From positions 164,203-228,202 of the forward strand of contig NZ_JOAG01000006.1 in NCBI RefSeq assembly GCF_000725485.1: a stretch of 64,000 bases of DNA, read 5' to 3'. Shown piece by piece: positions 31,532 through 41,700 of this stretch. The stretch comes from Nonomuraea candida. GTDB taxonomy: Bacteria > Actinomycetota > Actinomycetes > Streptosporangiales > Streptosporangiaceae. The translations under genes were made by a program, and so were the position numbers. How positions within the stretch are numbered: position 1 is the stretch's first letter; every line of letters begins with the position of its first letter. A model generated the notes under the pieces. That model saw only the letters and a program-made list of their open reading frames with translations. It was not told where the DNA came from and ran no database searches.

Positions 31532-31883
31532 CCGTGGTCACCTCCGGGCTGATCGAGACCTGGCCCTGGATGAGGCGGGTGACCTGGCCGGCCGAGTCGA
31601 CCACTTCGAGGTCGTAGACGCCCGACTGGGCTGTCCATGCCGTGGTCACATCGGGGGCGATCTTGATGAGGATCGTTCCGTCAGGGCCGAGCGTGAGCCC
31701 GCCGTTGGTGGTGTCGAGCCGGTGCAGCAGCGTGCCGCCGACAGCGGTTCGGATCTCCATCCGGGCGCTGGCCCCGGTGAGGTCTACGGGTAGGCCGTCG
31801 CGGAGCCAGCGGAGGGTGCGCTTGACGGTCGTGCCCTGGTCGATGTTGAAGCGGTAGGTGGCCGCCACACTGCCTCCAGACAT
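31524..31883 (-). CDS. Minor tail / baseplate-like protein
   Basis: 119 aa. Ig-like beta pattern: [52 protein letters not shown]. This matches the BppU-like N-terminal domain used to attach fibres to the tail tip. It sits directly before the collagen-like fibre and is probably its adaptor. Confidence 0.65.
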   Translation of the reverse strand: MSGGSVAATYRFNIDQGTTVKRTLRWLRDGLPVDLTGASARMEIRTAVGGTLLHRLDTTNGGLTLGPDGTILIKIAPDVTTAWTAQSGVYDLEVVDSAGQVTRLIQGQVSISPEVTTGV

Positions 31884-31890
31884 GGAAGAG

Positions 31891-31928
31891 GCCCCCGCGT
31901 GAGCGGGGGCCGGCGCTTACTTCTTTCT
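31891..31928. terminator. GC hairpin beside the ACTTCTTTCT motif
   Basis: GCCCCCGC-GTGA-GCGGGGGC, with ACTTCTTTCT at 31919-31928. On the - strand the motif follows the holin stop and precedes the hairpin. Confidence 0.6.
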
Positions 31929-31938
31929 GCGTACGGGG

Positions 31939-32424
31939 TTACTCGGAGGCGGCTGCGGACTTGTCGTTGTGCAGGAAGGACACGACGGCGGTCAGCACCG
32001 CCTGGCCGACCGAGATGCCGATGAGCTTCCAGTTGATCTCGGCGTCGAGCTGGAGGCTGGTGAGCACCCCGCCCACGGCGATCAGCACGGAGGCGATCAG
32101 ACCCTGGTAGCCGGTTCGCGTGGCCCGATACTTGGCGTTGGCCACGTTGTTGACCTTCACGTCTCCTGTTTCCTCTGTCTCATCCAGCAGGTGGTCATCG
32201 AAGTCGAAGTAGGGGGACGGCCCGTCGAAGTCGTCCGCCGAGGTGTCCTCGGCAGCCGGAGCGAAGAGGTGCTCGAAGAAGGCGTCCGGGGTGGACTCGG
32301 GCTCGGAGGCCACGAGCACATCTGCGACGGGGGCGGACTGGACGGGCTGAGGAGTCGCCGCGGCCTTGGCCTTCTGCGCGTCCATGAGCGCCTGAAGGCT
32401 GGCGGCCAGCGCGTTGACATCCAT
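31939..32424 (-). CDS. Holin with two C-terminal transmembrane segments
   Basis: 161 aa. A long acidic, Ala/Pro-rich N-terminal region (DDFDGPSPYFDFDDHLLDE) precedes two hydrophobic helices (YQGLIASVLIAVGGVLTSL and LIGISVGQAVLTAVVSFL) and a short charged tail. The topology and place next to the endolysin indicate a holin that permeabilises the membrane at lysis. The long acidic N terminus is unusual. Confidence 0.75.
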   Translation of the reverse strand: MDVNALAASLQALMDAQKAKAAATPQPVQSAPVADVLVASEPESTPDAFFEHLFAPAAEDTSADDFDGPSPYFDFDDHLLDETEETGDVKVNNVANAKYRATRTGYQGLIASVLIAVGGVLTSLQLDAEINWKLIGISVGQAVLTAVVSFLHNDKSAAASE

Positions 32425-32434
32425 GGGGGGCTCC

Positions 32435-33196
32435 TTACTTGGCGGGGGTCGAGAGGGCCTTCCAGGTGGCCGGCCCCACCACGCCGTCCACGTCCAGGCG
32501 GTGGTTCTTCTGGAAGACCTCCACCGCGTGCTCCGTGGCCGGGCCGAACTCCCCGTCCACGGCGAGCTTCCAGCCGTAGGTGTTGAGCATTCTCTGAACG
32601 GCCTTGACCTCGGTCCCTCTGTCGCCGACGCGGACCAGGTGGCCGGGGTAGCTCTTGCCGTCCCACTTCTCGGGCTCGTCGGGGACGCCGATGGCCGAGT
32701 TGGAGTAGAAGGGGCGGACGTAGCCGTAGATGCGGGAGTTCGAGCGGGTGATGACCTTGCGGTAGCAGCCGTCGCCGTTGCCCTGGATGCCGTTGGTGGC
32801 GGTGCCGCTGGTGTTGCCGCCGATGGTCGTGATGGAGGAGGCCGAGACCTTCTCGACCAGCTCGACGTGATAGATGCCGTTGACGGTGCGGTTGCTGGAG
32901 TACAGGACCAGGTCGCCGACCTGGGGAGTGCTGTACCAGCGGCCGTTCTTCTTGGCCCAGGAGTACTGGGTGAGGGTGCCGGCCGTGTGGGGGTAATCGG
33001 TGTTCGGCTTCAGGCCGGCGGCCTTGAGCCAGATCGAGGTGGCGGCGGCGCACCAGGGGTAGCCGTAGCCGCCTCCGGGGTAGCCGGGGATCTTCCCGAA
33101 CTCGCGGGTGATGGGCACGAGGTTGGAACCGGCCGGGTTCTCTCGCATGCCCAGGTCAGCCCGAGCTTCCGCGATGGCCCTGGCGGGGGTCGTCAA
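32435..33196 (-). CDS. Endolysin: CHAP amidase/peptidase plus peptidoglycan-binding domain
   Basis: 253 aa from TTG 33196 (GGAGG 5 bases upstream). The CHAP domain has Cys in YGYPWCAAATSIW, then GDLVLYSS and the His in IYHVELVEK. The C-terminal domain is PG_binding_1 (GDRGTEVKAVQRMLNTYGW, LAVDGEFGPATEHAVEVFQ, VDGVVGPATWKAL). It cuts host peptidoglycan. No signal peptide, so release depends on the holin. Confidence 0.9.
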   Translation of the reverse strand: MTTPARAIAEARADLGMRENPAGSNLVPITREFGKIPGYPGGGYGYPWCAAATSIWLKAAGLKPNTDYPHTAGTLTQYSWAKKNGRWYSTPQVGDLVLYSSNRTVNGIYHVELVEKVSASSITTIGGNTSGTATNGIQGNGDGCYRKVITRSNSRIYGYVRPFYSNSAIGVPDEPEKWDGKSYPGHLVRVGDRGTEVKAVQRMLNTYGWKLAVDGEFGPATEHAVEVFQKNHRLDVDGVVGPATWKALSTPAK

Positions 33197-33214
33197 AGGT
33201 GCCTCCAAACGAAA

Positions 33215-33253
33215 GGGCCCCGCCGAAGCGGGGCCCAGAGGGGACTTCTTTCT
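33215..33253. terminator. GC hairpin between holin-like gene and endolysin
   Basis: GGGCCCCGC-CGAA-GCGGGGCCC; on the - strand followed by TTTCG. ACTTCTTTCT lies at 33244-33253, next to the stop of the upstream gene. Confidence 0.65.
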
Positions 33254-33259
33254 TCTTGA

Positions 33260-33520
33260 TCAGGGGACAAAGAGCTTGATCAGTGCGATGGCCAGAGCGG
33301 CGAGTGAGCTGATCAGGGACGCCGAGATGGCGTACTTCCACTTCTCCAAGCCCCGGATACGGGTCTCGTGATCGGATGAGGCCGCGGACGAGGCGTCGAG
33401 CTTGATGTCCATCGCCTTGAAGTCGTACTTCAGCTCCAGGAGCAGCTGATAGATCTGGCTGGTGGAGATGAAGACCCCACCCAGGTTCGGGTCTGTTCGG
33501 GTCGGGTCTTGCATGATCAC
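33260..33520 (-). CDS. Holin-like or tail-associated membrane protein
   Basis: 86 aa; GTGA overlap with the previous stop (ATG 33514 is an alternative). A helical region (YQLLLELKYDFKAMDIKLD, HETRIRGLEKWKY) precedes one C-terminal transmembrane segment (SLISSLAALAIALIKLFV). This XhlA-like layout fits a second holin or antiholin. Confidence 0.6.
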   Translation of the reverse strand: MIMQDPTRTDPNLGGVFISTSQIYQLLLELKYDFKAMDIKLDASSAASSDHETRIRGLEKWKYAISASLISSLAALAIALIKLFVP

Positions 33521-34761
33521 CCCAGCATCCATGAGATCGAGAACTCGACGCGGTAGATGGCTCCCCGTGAGGGGATGTTCGGTGCCAGCCACAGGCGTAT
33601 CCCGCCATCGGTGCCCAGCGACGCCGACAGCGCGCCGGGGGCGGCGGCGTCGGTGTTGTTGTAGGCGGACACGGCGAAGTACAGCGGGTAGGACGGCCGG
33701 AAGCCGGTCGGGATCGTCAGCAGGTTCTCGCCCTTGCCCAGCAGCGCGCCCAGCGCCGTGCCGTCGGTCTTGGCCAGCGCGCCCTTCATGAACACGAGCG
33801 AGCCCGCCCGGCGCACCTGAAGCACCGTGTTGCTGTTGTAGTTGGTCAGGTCCGAGCGGACGAAAGCGACGTTCGTCCACGGGCCCGGCTGAAGCGCGGC
33901 CAGATCGCTGCGTGCCGTGGCCAGGTTGGCCTCGGCGGTGTTGAGGTCGGCCTGCGTAGCCGCCAGGTTGGCTTCGGTCGTGTCCAGGTCCGACCGTGCG
34001 GTCTCCAGCGCGGCGTACAGGTCGGTCACCTGGGTCTGGAGAGTCTGCACCTGGGAGGCGAGCGCCGAGTCGGTGTCGTTGACGAACACCTCTCGGGCCG
34101 AGACCCACGAGCCGTCCCGGCCGACCACCAGGCGGCTGCCGATCAGGTCCACCCCCAGCTCCCCGTTGCGCGGAGCGGGATCCAGGTAGATGTCCCCTCC
34201 ACCCCGTATAGGGCGGACATAGCTGGACAGGAACCAGCGGCGGTCAACCGGCTCGTGGGTCAGCCCCTGGTCCTTGATGACGTCGAGCTGCACGAGCGGG
34301 ATCTCGTCGCCGGGGGCTTGCAGCGTGTACGTCTTGTTGCTGACGTTGACGGTGGCCTTGATCTGGACGAACCGGAAGGTGTTGTTGGCCCGGTCCAGCC
34401 GCAGGGTGACCAGGTCACGCCGGACGCCGTAGGCATCCCAGCCGAGCGAGCCGGTGACGTCGATGTCGAGCACCTTGGGGATCTTCAGCTCGTACCAGTG
34501 GCCGTTGATGTGGGCCACGCCCGGCTGCATCTCGATCTGGGTGTTGGACACCCGCCGCGCGTACAACCCCTGGTTGCCCGCCGAGGGGACGGTGCCCGAC
34601 TCCGGGACGCCGCGCACACCGCCGTTCTGCCACTGGGTGGCCATCGTCTCCCAGTCGTGGTCGGTGACCACCTGGCCCGGCCCTGCCGGGAAAGGCCAGT
34701 AGTGCTGAGAGCTGTCGGGCGTCGCCAACGTCGTCGCCGTCAGGTTGACTTCCTCACTCAA
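33517..34761 (-). CDS. Minor tail protein with coiled-coil stalk
   Basis: 414 aa. The N-terminal part includes YWPFPAGPGQVVTDHDWETM and QPGVAHINGHWYEL, typical of siphophage minor tail proteins. A heptad/11-mer region of repeated ANLA units (residues 235-290: DTTEANLAATQADLNTAEAN) is followed by a C-terminal beta domain ending FSISWMLG. Probably trimeric and receptor-facing. Confidence 0.75.
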   Translation of the reverse strand: MSEEVNLTATTLATPDSSQHYWPFPAGPGQVVTDHDWETMATQWQNGGVRGVPESGTVPSAGNQGLYARRVSNTQIEMQPGVAHINGHWYELKIPKVLDIDVTGSLGWDAYGVRRDLVTLRLDRANNTFRFVQIKATVNVSNKTYTLQAPGDEIPLVQLDVIKDQGLTHEPVDRRWFLSSYVRPIRGGGDIYLDPAPRNGELGVDLIGSRLVVGRDGSWVSAREVFVNDTDSALASQVQTLQTQVTDLYAALETARSDLDTTEANLAATQADLNTAEANLATARSDLAALQPGPWTNVAFVRSDLTNYNSNTVLQVRRAGSLVFMKGALAKTDGTALGALLGKGENLLTIPTGFRPSYPLYFAVSAYNNTDAAAPGALSASLGTDGGIRLWLAPNIPSRGAIYRVEFSISWMLG

Positions 34762-34772
34762 TGTTCAGCTCC

Positions 34773-36083
34773 TCAGCGGTAGTTGTGGTGCCAGGTGACG
34801 TCCAGGCGGTTGGACCAGCCGGAGAACAACTTGTTCTGGTAGATGCGCCCCCGGTAGCCGAGCACCTTCCAGTCGTGCGGGGTGCGCTGCTTCTTGCCGT
34901 ACACGCGGGTCGACCACTTGCCGTCCTTGCCGATCGTGGTCGGCTGAGGCACATAGTTGGTCTGGCCCCACGCGGTGACCCGCTCGGTCTTGAACTCCAC
35001 CCGAGCGCCCGGAGTGCCGGTGCCGTAGATGGTCAGCCAGGTCCCGCCCCGCTGGTCGCGGTTGACCGGGCCGGTAATCCGCGGTGCGGTCAGCGTCGGC
35101 TGCGGGGTGCCGGTACCAGGGTCCTTCGGCGGGTCCGGCACGGTGCCGGCCACCATGTCGAAGTAGTGGATGACCTGCTCGGACTCCTGGTAGTCGCGGA
35201 AGCGGCGGGCGCGCACGTCCCACTGGCTGCCCACCGGGTGGTCGGTGGCGTTGGTGGGGATCGTGGAGGACCAGGTGCCGTCCTCGGCCGGAGGGACGAA
35301 GCCGCCCTCCGTGCCGGCCGGTGTCCAGTTGTTGGTCCCGCGTCGGGAGATCTCCAGCAGCACCCACTCGCTGCCGTCCGTCGCCAGCGGCGAGCTGGTC
35401 GTCGCCGACTGGATCACGACCGTCTCGCCGGGCGCGAACTGAGTGGCGTTGGCAGTAGGGTCCGGGGGAACCGGGGGCGGCGTGTTGCCGGTGATCGGGT
35501 ACCACAACACTCGGTCATCGGCGAAGTAGGAGCCGATCTTCACCTCGCCCGACAGGGTATGCACCTTGCCATCGGCCGGGATGGTGACGGTGCGGTAGGT
35601 GGTGACCTTCGGGGTGAGGCTGATCTGCGTGCCGACCGTCTTGCCGTCCAGCAGCAGACGCACGGTGAACGTCTCCGACACCTTGCCGGTGTGGGACAGC
35701 ACCACATCGACGAGCTGCTCCTTGGTGGCCGCGTTCTCGACGATCTTCAGCACCTGCATGTAGACCACGCCCTCACACGGCGTGCTCACATCCAGCTCTG
35801 AGGACTGGGCGGCCGGCGTGCCCAGCCCGCCTGGGTCGACCACGCGCACCTTGTGGGAGCGGCCGTCGTTGGGCAGCGCCAGGCGGATGGTCGTGGTCGT
35901 CCCGGCGTTGACCACCTTCGTGGCGGTGAACTTGACGCCGTCCAGGTACAGGCAGGCATTGTGCTTGACGGTGGAGGTGAACCGCACCTGGAAGACGCCG
36001 TTGTGCAGCGGGTAGTTCTTGCCGCCCGAGCTGTAGACGAGGCAGAAAGCGCCCGCATCCAGGGACACGTTGCTGAAGCTCAT
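34773..36083 (-). CDS. Minor tail protein, multidomain, Ig-like
   Basis: 436 aa, starting in a TAATG overlap. Several beta-sandwich segments are visible, including LDGVKFTATKVVNAGTTTTI, VDVVLSHTGKVSETFTVRLL and APRITGPVNRDQRGGTWLTI, with PPVPPDPT linkers. Likely tail-tip surface protein. No catalytic motif seen. Confidence 0.7.
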   Translation of the reverse strand: MSFSNVSLDAGAFCLVYSSGGKNYPLHNGVFQVRFTSTVKHNACLYLDGVKFTATKVVNAGTTTTIRLALPNDGRSHKVRVVDPGGLGTPAAQSSELDVSTPCEGVVYMQVLKIVENAATKEQLVDVVLSHTGKVSETFTVRLLLDGKTVGTQISLTPKVTTYRTVTIPADGKVHTLSGEVKIGSYFADDRVLWYPITGNTPPPVPPDPTANATQFAPGETVVIQSATTSSPLATDGSEWVLLEISRRGTNNWTPAGTEGGFVPPAEDGTWSSTIPTNATDHPVGSQWDVRARRFRDYQESEQVIHYFDMVAGTVPDPPKDPGTGTPQPTLTAPRITGPVNRDQRGGTWLTIYGTGTPGARVEFKTERVTAWGQTNYVPQPTTIGKDGKWSTRVYGKKQRTPHDWKVLGYRGRIYQNKLFSGWSNRLDVTWHHNYR

Positions 36084-37636
36084 TACGCCGCCTTCCGCAG
36101 AACGAAGTCGGAGGTGGGGACGTCATCGAACGTCGCCTGGAGGTTTTCGCGCGCCTCCACCCCGCTGACCCGGTCCCACAGGGATCGGATCTGCGCGTAC
36201 AGGTAGGGCGTCTCGGAGGTGCCGAAGGTGCCGATGGTCGGCTTGACCCTGGGCCCGTCGTCCTCGCCGGAGGACAGGCGCACCTCTCGGACGATCTCGT
36301 CGCGGACCTCGCCGTCGATGTGGACCCTCACCAGGTCACCCAGGCCGTAGTCCCGGCCGAACATCGTGTTGCCGGTCTCCATCGGGTCGATGGAGATGGC
36401 GGCCTTGGGGCCGGCCTCCAGGTTGAAGGCGGCCATCTCGTCCTGGAGGGCCCGCCACTGGGCCGACCAGACGGGCGGGTCGAGCGCCCACCCGGCAGGC
36501 TTGGCCGGGTCCTGGAGCCACGGCCAGGCCACATCGCGCCGGTCCTTGTACCGCTCGGCCGTCACGCCCCACTCGGTTTCGGTGGCGGTGAAGCCTGCGG
36601 CTGCCCAGGCCAGGGTGTGCTGCTTGTCCAGAGGCGTCTCCTCTGGGTCGCCCCACCATTCGGGGTCGTACTCGTCGGCGGCCATGTAGCCGAACCAGCG
36701 CTCGGGCCCGGACTTCTCCACCCATTCCTCGGTGTAGCCGGTCTTGTTGCCGACCTCGTCGAAGGTGTCCTTGCGCTGGAACTCCCGCCAGGTCCTGTTC
36801 TGGGTGGCGATCACGAGGCGGGTCGCCTCCGGTGCCTTGACCAGGTACTTGTAGCCGCGCAGGTTGCCCATCTCCGCGCCGAACTGGATCTCGTTGGTCA
36901 TGTCGGAGATCTGCTCCAGCCTCATCAAGATGCCTGGCCCGCTGGCGTCGGGGTCGCCGTTGGATGCCCCGGTGGAGGCGGGGTCGGGGTGCCAGACGAA
37001 GGTGATGCGGAAGCCGTAGACCGCGCTCAACAGGGCGGTGAGCTGGTCGGCCTGGTCGAACTTGAGCCGGGCCACGCGGGCGGTCTCGTCATGCAGGAAG
37101 TTCACCGTCGAGCCGGCGTCCGGGATGAACAGCCGGTCCAGCCTGCGCAGGGCCTGGCCCTGGGCGTTGGCCAGGAACAGTTGGCGCAGCAGCTCGGCGA
37201 CGTTGGGCCAGTTCGGGTCGGCCTGCCAGTGCTGGTAGGCGGCGGCCAGGCGGATGTCCTGGCTGGGGTTGGTCCAGGCCAGGCGTTCGGCCAGCAGGTA
37301 GTTGTCGTCCACGCCGGACACGGTCACCGACCCTGCGCCGGGGTTGCTCTCGTCCCACTCCTTCTCGATTTGCCGGATGGGGCCGGAGAAGAGGGGCTGC
37401 TTCTCGCCGTCCTGGTAGACGACGATGCCCCGGCCGGGCTTGAGCATGCGGGACTGGAGGTGGTCGGCCGGCATCTTCAGGCTCCAGGAGCCGATCGTGT
37501 TGTGCCGCATGATGGCGTCGAAGGACAGGTAGGCGTCGGCCTCGCCGACGATCGCCAGCGGGGGCAGGCCGTCGCCGCCCTCCGCCTTGGAGCGGGGGAA
37601 CAGCGACTCCCGCACGTAGATCCGGAAGTTGCGCAT
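36083..37636 (-). CDS. Minor tail protein (Gp37-like tail-tip component)
   Basis: 517 aa. Features such as LPPLAIVGEADAYLSFDAIM, GRGIVVYQDGEKQPLFSGPI, VTVSGVDDNYLLAERLAW and GLGDLVRVHIDGEVRDEIV fit the hub/tail-tip family of actinobacterial siphophages. It follows the distal tail protein with abutting ends, as expected for tail-tip assembly. Confidence 0.78.
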   Translation of the reverse strand: MRNFRIYVRESLFPRSKAEGGDGLPPLAIVGEADAYLSFDAIMRHNTIGSWSLKMPADHLQSRMLKPGRGIVVYQDGEKQPLFSGPIRQIEKEWDESNPGAGSVTVSGVDDNYLLAERLAWTNPSQDIRLAAAYQHWQADPNWPNVAELLRQLFLANAQGQALRRLDRLFIPDAGSTVNFLHDETARVARLKFDQADQLTALLSAVYGFRITFVWHPDPASTGASNGDPDASGPGILMRLEQISDMTNEIQFGAEMGNLRGYKYLVKAPEATRLVIATQNRTWREFQRKDTFDEVGNKTGYTEEWVEKSGPERWFGYMAADEYDPEWWGDPEETPLDKQHTLAWAAAGFTATETEWGVTAERYKDRRDVAWPWLQDPAKPAGWALDPPVWSAQWRALQDEMAAFNLEAGPKAAISIDPMETGNTMFGRDYGLGDLVRVHIDGEVRDEIVREVRLSSGEDDGPRVKPTIGTFGTSETPYLYAQIRSLWDRVSGVEARENLQATFDDVPTSDFVLRKAA

Positions 37637-38707
37637 TCAGATTCCCAGGTAGGAGGGCAGGAAGGACACGGTGACGTTGGGCTGGTTGGCCGCGTTCCAG
37701 GCGGTCTCCTCCTCCGGCGACAGCCCGTCCGGCTTGTCCACCACCAGAGCGACGGGGTTGTCCGCGCCCGGCTCCAGCGCCCACATCTCGGACGTGACGT
37801 CGTAGGCCCACCACATCGAGTTGCCTTGCGTGGGGTCGAAGTCGCCGTTGGCCGGGATCTGGTCGTACAGGCGGATCATCTGCGCGCCCTTGGCGGTCTC
37901 GATGACGAGCACCTGGTGCTGGGTGATGGGGAAGGCCGTGTGGAAGCGCAGCTCCTTGACGGTCTCGCCGGTGGCGTCTTTGAGCACGAGAGAAAAGCGC
38001 GATTCGAGGGGGCCGCGGATTTCCCACCGGGGTTGTGCCTCGACGTCGCCGGGGTTGGTGAGGGTGACCGCGTTCGTCCAGGCCGGGTTGGAGGAGATCT
38101 GAAGGCCGGCACCCTCGGTGCTGCCGTCCAGGGACAGGAACGTCGCGGGCTCGATGAACGGTTCGACGACATCGAAGACCTGGAAGGTCTGCACGGTGCG
38201 GGCCAGGGTCTGGAAGTAGGGCGTGGGCGCCCTCAAGATCAGGCCGTAGGTGGCGTAGTGGGTGCCGTTCTCACTGCCTTCACCGCCTTCCAGGCCACCT
38301 GCGGCAAAGCATGTGATGGCCCGCGTCGGCTCGGGCACCAGATCATCGAGCGTGGGCTCTCCGGTGAAGCCGGCCGGGAGAGAGAACTCGGTGGACTGGA
38401 GCTGTACCAGCCCCTTCTTGGGGTTGAGCGAGGCGATGAAGCGGCGCTTGAGCGCCATCATCTCGAAGCGGGTCGGGGCGTGGATCGTGACGGGCAGGAA
38501 GATCTCGCGCATGGCGGCGCGGGCGAACCTGACGAACCCGCCGTCGATCGCCGGGTACTCGTCGGCCTTGACGTCGAAGGTGGGAGAGTCCAGGCCCTTC
38601 GCGCCCTCGCGGAGCAGGATCGCAGCCCCGGTGAAGCTTTCGTCGGTCAGGGTGTAGAGCGCCCCGTCCACCCCCTTGATCTGCATCACGGTGGGCTTGA
38701 ACAGCAC
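37637..38707 (-). CDS. Distal tail / minor tail protein
   Basis: 356 aa, GTG start with AAGGAGG upstream. Reads MQIKGVDGALYTLTDESF, then LRREFIA-like LKRRFIASLNPKKGLVQ and WEIRGPLESRFSLVLKDATG, the Dit-type pattern. It is the first gene after the tape measure and joins tube to tail tip. Confidence 0.75.
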   Translation of the reverse strand: MLFKPTVMQIKGVDGALYTLTDESFTGAAILLREGAKGLDSPTFDVKADEYPAIDGGFVRFARAAMREIFLPVTIHAPTRFEMMALKRRFIASLNPKKGLVQLQSTEFSLPAGFTGEPTLDDLVPEPTRAITCFAAGGLEGGEGSENGTHYATYGLILRAPTPYFQTLARTVQTFQVFDVVEPFIEPATFLSLDGSTEGAGLQISSNPAWTNAVTLTNPGDVEAQPRWEIRGPLESRFSLVLKDATGETVKELRFHTAFPITQHQVLVIETAKGAQMIRLYDQIPANGDFDPTQGNSMWWAYDVTSEMWALEPGADNPVALVVDKPDGLSPEEETAWNAANQPNVTVSFLPSYLGI

Positions 38708-38737
38708 GTACGAACCTCCTTGGGCAGCAAAAGGGGA

Positions 38738-38769
38738 GGGCCCCGGCCGGGAGGGTGTGACCGGGGCCC
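38738..38769. terminator. GC hairpin between tape measure and distal tail genes
   Basis: GGGCCCCGG / CCGGGGCCC with a 14-base loop. It lies between the distal tail start and the tape-measure stop; on the - strand CTCCCCTTTT follows. Confidence 0.55.
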
Positions 38770-38785
38770 AGATCGTGGGAGCGGA

Positions 38786-41700
38786 TTACTCGTAGAGCGC
38801 GTCGGCGTAGGAGAGCTGCTTGCGCAACTGCTGCTCGGTGGGGACGTTCGGGGCAGCGGTGATCGAGATGTTGTAGACCTTCGACACCTTCGTCCCGCCC
38901 GACTGCTCCTCTTCGCGGCGGTTGGCCAGTGCTCGCGCGTAGCCGGCGATTCCCTCTGCCGCCGTGGCGGCGGCGGTGGTGGACTCCAGGGCTCGGGCCA
39001 CTGCCAGAGGTTCGGCCCCCATCGGACCCACCGACGAGGCCGGCGAGCTAGCCGAGGCCGAGGCGGGGATGCCGAGGCTGGCGGCCGAGGGGACGGAGCC
39101 GGTCGTCTTGACCGCGACGGTGACCGTCCACGTCTTGGCGACCTTCTGGAGGTTGGCGACCATGCTGCTCACCGCAGAGGAGACAGCGCTCTTGGCGCTG
39201 TTCATCTGGGACTGCACAGACGAGGCCATGTTGCCGAGCTTGCCTGCCGACTGTGCAGCCGTGCTGAGCTGCTTGAACTTCGTCACGCTGGAGGTGACGG
39301 TGGTGTCGATCGAGGTCTTGACCGTGTTCATTTTGGTCTTGATCTCGGAGTCCACCTTCATGGCCCGGACGCCGGCCGACATCTGCTCGGGCAGCTTCTT
39401 GAAGGCGGTCGAGCTGGCGGTGACTCCCGTGTCGATGGCCGTCTTGACGTTGGTCATCTGCTGGGTGGCCGCCGTGGACAGGGCGGACCCTCCCGAGGTC
39501 AGTGCAGAGGTCATCTGCGTCGGGAGCTGCTGGAAGGACGTGACGATGCCGGGCACCTGCGAGGTGATCGCCGTCTGGATTCCGGTCATCATCGTGTTCA
39601 CCGACGAGGCCACGTCGGCGTCCACCAGGCCCTTGCCCATGCCCTCGCCCAGCGACTTGAAGGCTTGGGTCATGGCCGGTGCCTTCTCGCCGACGATCGA
39701 GGTCATCTGGTCGAGCTTGGTCCGCATCTCCTCGGGCGTCTTGGCCTCGCGGATCATCTGCGGGAGCTGATCCATCGCGGCCTTGAAGGCGTCCTGGACG
39801 ACCTTGCCCTTGGTGTCCACCTGGGCCTTGGTCTCATCCAGCTTGATCCCCATGAGTTCGGCGATCTGGGCTGCCTGGACCTGGTCTTCCATGCCCTTGA
39901 GCATGGCCTTGACCTGCTCGACGTTCTTGGCACCGCCCGAGTCCAGGACATCGAGGATGGCCTGCATGTTGTTGGCCATCGACTCCGACATGGGAGCCCC
40001 AGAAGCGCGCGTTTCCGCGATCAGCTTCTGCATGTTGGACTTCCAGGTGGCGTCGAGCTGACCGCCGCTGTAGTTGACCGTCTCCATCATTTCGCCGAAG
40101 CGATCACGCAGGGTGGTCTGGACGTTGATCATCCCGGCCTGGGTGGTCTCGTCCAGCTTGTCGATCCCCTGGCCCCAGGAGTCCCAGACCTTGTTCGCGG
40201 CCTCGTCGGTGGACGAGACGATCTCGTTCCAGGAGATGTTGAGCTGCTGCTGGAGGTTGTGGGCCGCTTCCTTGGTGGAGTCGGCCTGGTCCACCAGGCC
40301 CTTCAGGTGCTCGACGCTGACGGAGGCCGACTCCTTGAAGACGTCAGTGAAGATGCCCCACTGCTGTCCCCAGATCTCGATCTCCTCGCCAACGGCGGAG
40401 GTCGTCTTGGCCGCCTCCTCGGCGATCTGGCCCGTGACGTCGATCATGGTTTCGCCGAGCTTGGTCAGGCCGGCCACCACGTCCGGGTCGGAGATCACGT
40501 CGGCGAAGGAGTTGAAGGCGTCCGCCGTGGCGGACAGGATGTCCGGGGCCATCTTGGCGAAGGCCGCTGCCGCCTTCTCGATCCCCGGTGCCATGTCGCG
40601 CAGGGCGTCGGCGAAGGCTTGGGCCGCCCTGCCGTATACGTCCTTGTTGTCCGAGAAAGCGTCGAACAGGGTCTTAAGTCCGCTTGCGAGCGAACTGACC
40701 ACCCCTGGGGCGATCGAGGCGAATGCCCCCATCAGTCGGGCTATCGAGGGTGCCAGCAGGTTGGCCGCGTTGGCGATGGACTGGAACCCGGTCGAGAAGG
40801 CCGGCCCCCACTTCGACAGCTCCTTGAAGAAGTTGCCGAAGGCCGTTCCGAGGGTGCCCAGCCCGGTCTTGATCCCCTCGAAGAAGCCGTTCTTGTTCAG
40901 GTTCTGGAGAGCGGAGTTCAGGCCGGTCAGCGCGTTCTGGGCGAAGTCGAGCACGCCCTGCGTCAGCGGCCGGAGCGCGGTGGAGCTGCGCTGGAAGGCC
41001 GTGCTGAGCGCGTCGTAGAGGGGCGTGCCCTCCTGGAGCCGGGAGTTGAGTTCCCGCATCGACGACGCCAGCGCGTCGATCATGGGCTTGGCGACCTTGC
41101 CCAAGGTCGAAGTCAGGGTCTCCTTCAGCCGCTCGAACTCGGCCCGGAGCTTCTCGTTGTGCGCGGAGATCATCCCGGCGATGGCCGCGAAGGCGATCGG
41201 GACCACTGCCAGGGCGGCTACGCCGACCAGCAGGGAGGCGATGGCCGCTGCCGCCGCCACGGCGGCCACGACGATGGACCCGAGTACGGCAACGACGGTG
41301 GTCAGCACCACGGCGCTCGCGCCGACCGAGGCGATGGCCGTGACCACGCCGAGCAGCGCGGTCTGCGCGTTGCCCGCTGAGGAGCCGGCGGAGTTGGCGG
41401 CCCGCGACAGGCCGCCGAAAGCAGATCCGGCCGCCGCGCCCATCGCGCCCAGGTTCGAGACCAGGCCGCCGATGGCGGACGAGACGCCGGCCAGCACCCG
41501 GCCGACGACCTGGGAGACCCGGCTCATCGCCGACTGGTCGACGTCAACCTTGATCTTGGCGTGGCGGGTGCGCTCAAGGCGCTCCAGCTTGGCCTTGGCT
41601 ACCGCATCGTCAGCCTCGATCTTGAGCTTGAGCCGCTCGGCAGCCAGGAGCTGCATCTTCTTGATCTGGGCTTCGGTCTGGGCGGTGTCCGCCTCGACCT

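Noticed and set aside
36320..41380. A very long open frame (1686 codons) on the + strand opposite the tape measure and minor tail genes
   Set aside because: It mirrors the codons of the - strand tail genes, has antisense-type composition (Val/Gly/Leu/Arg runs) and crosses several real gene borders.
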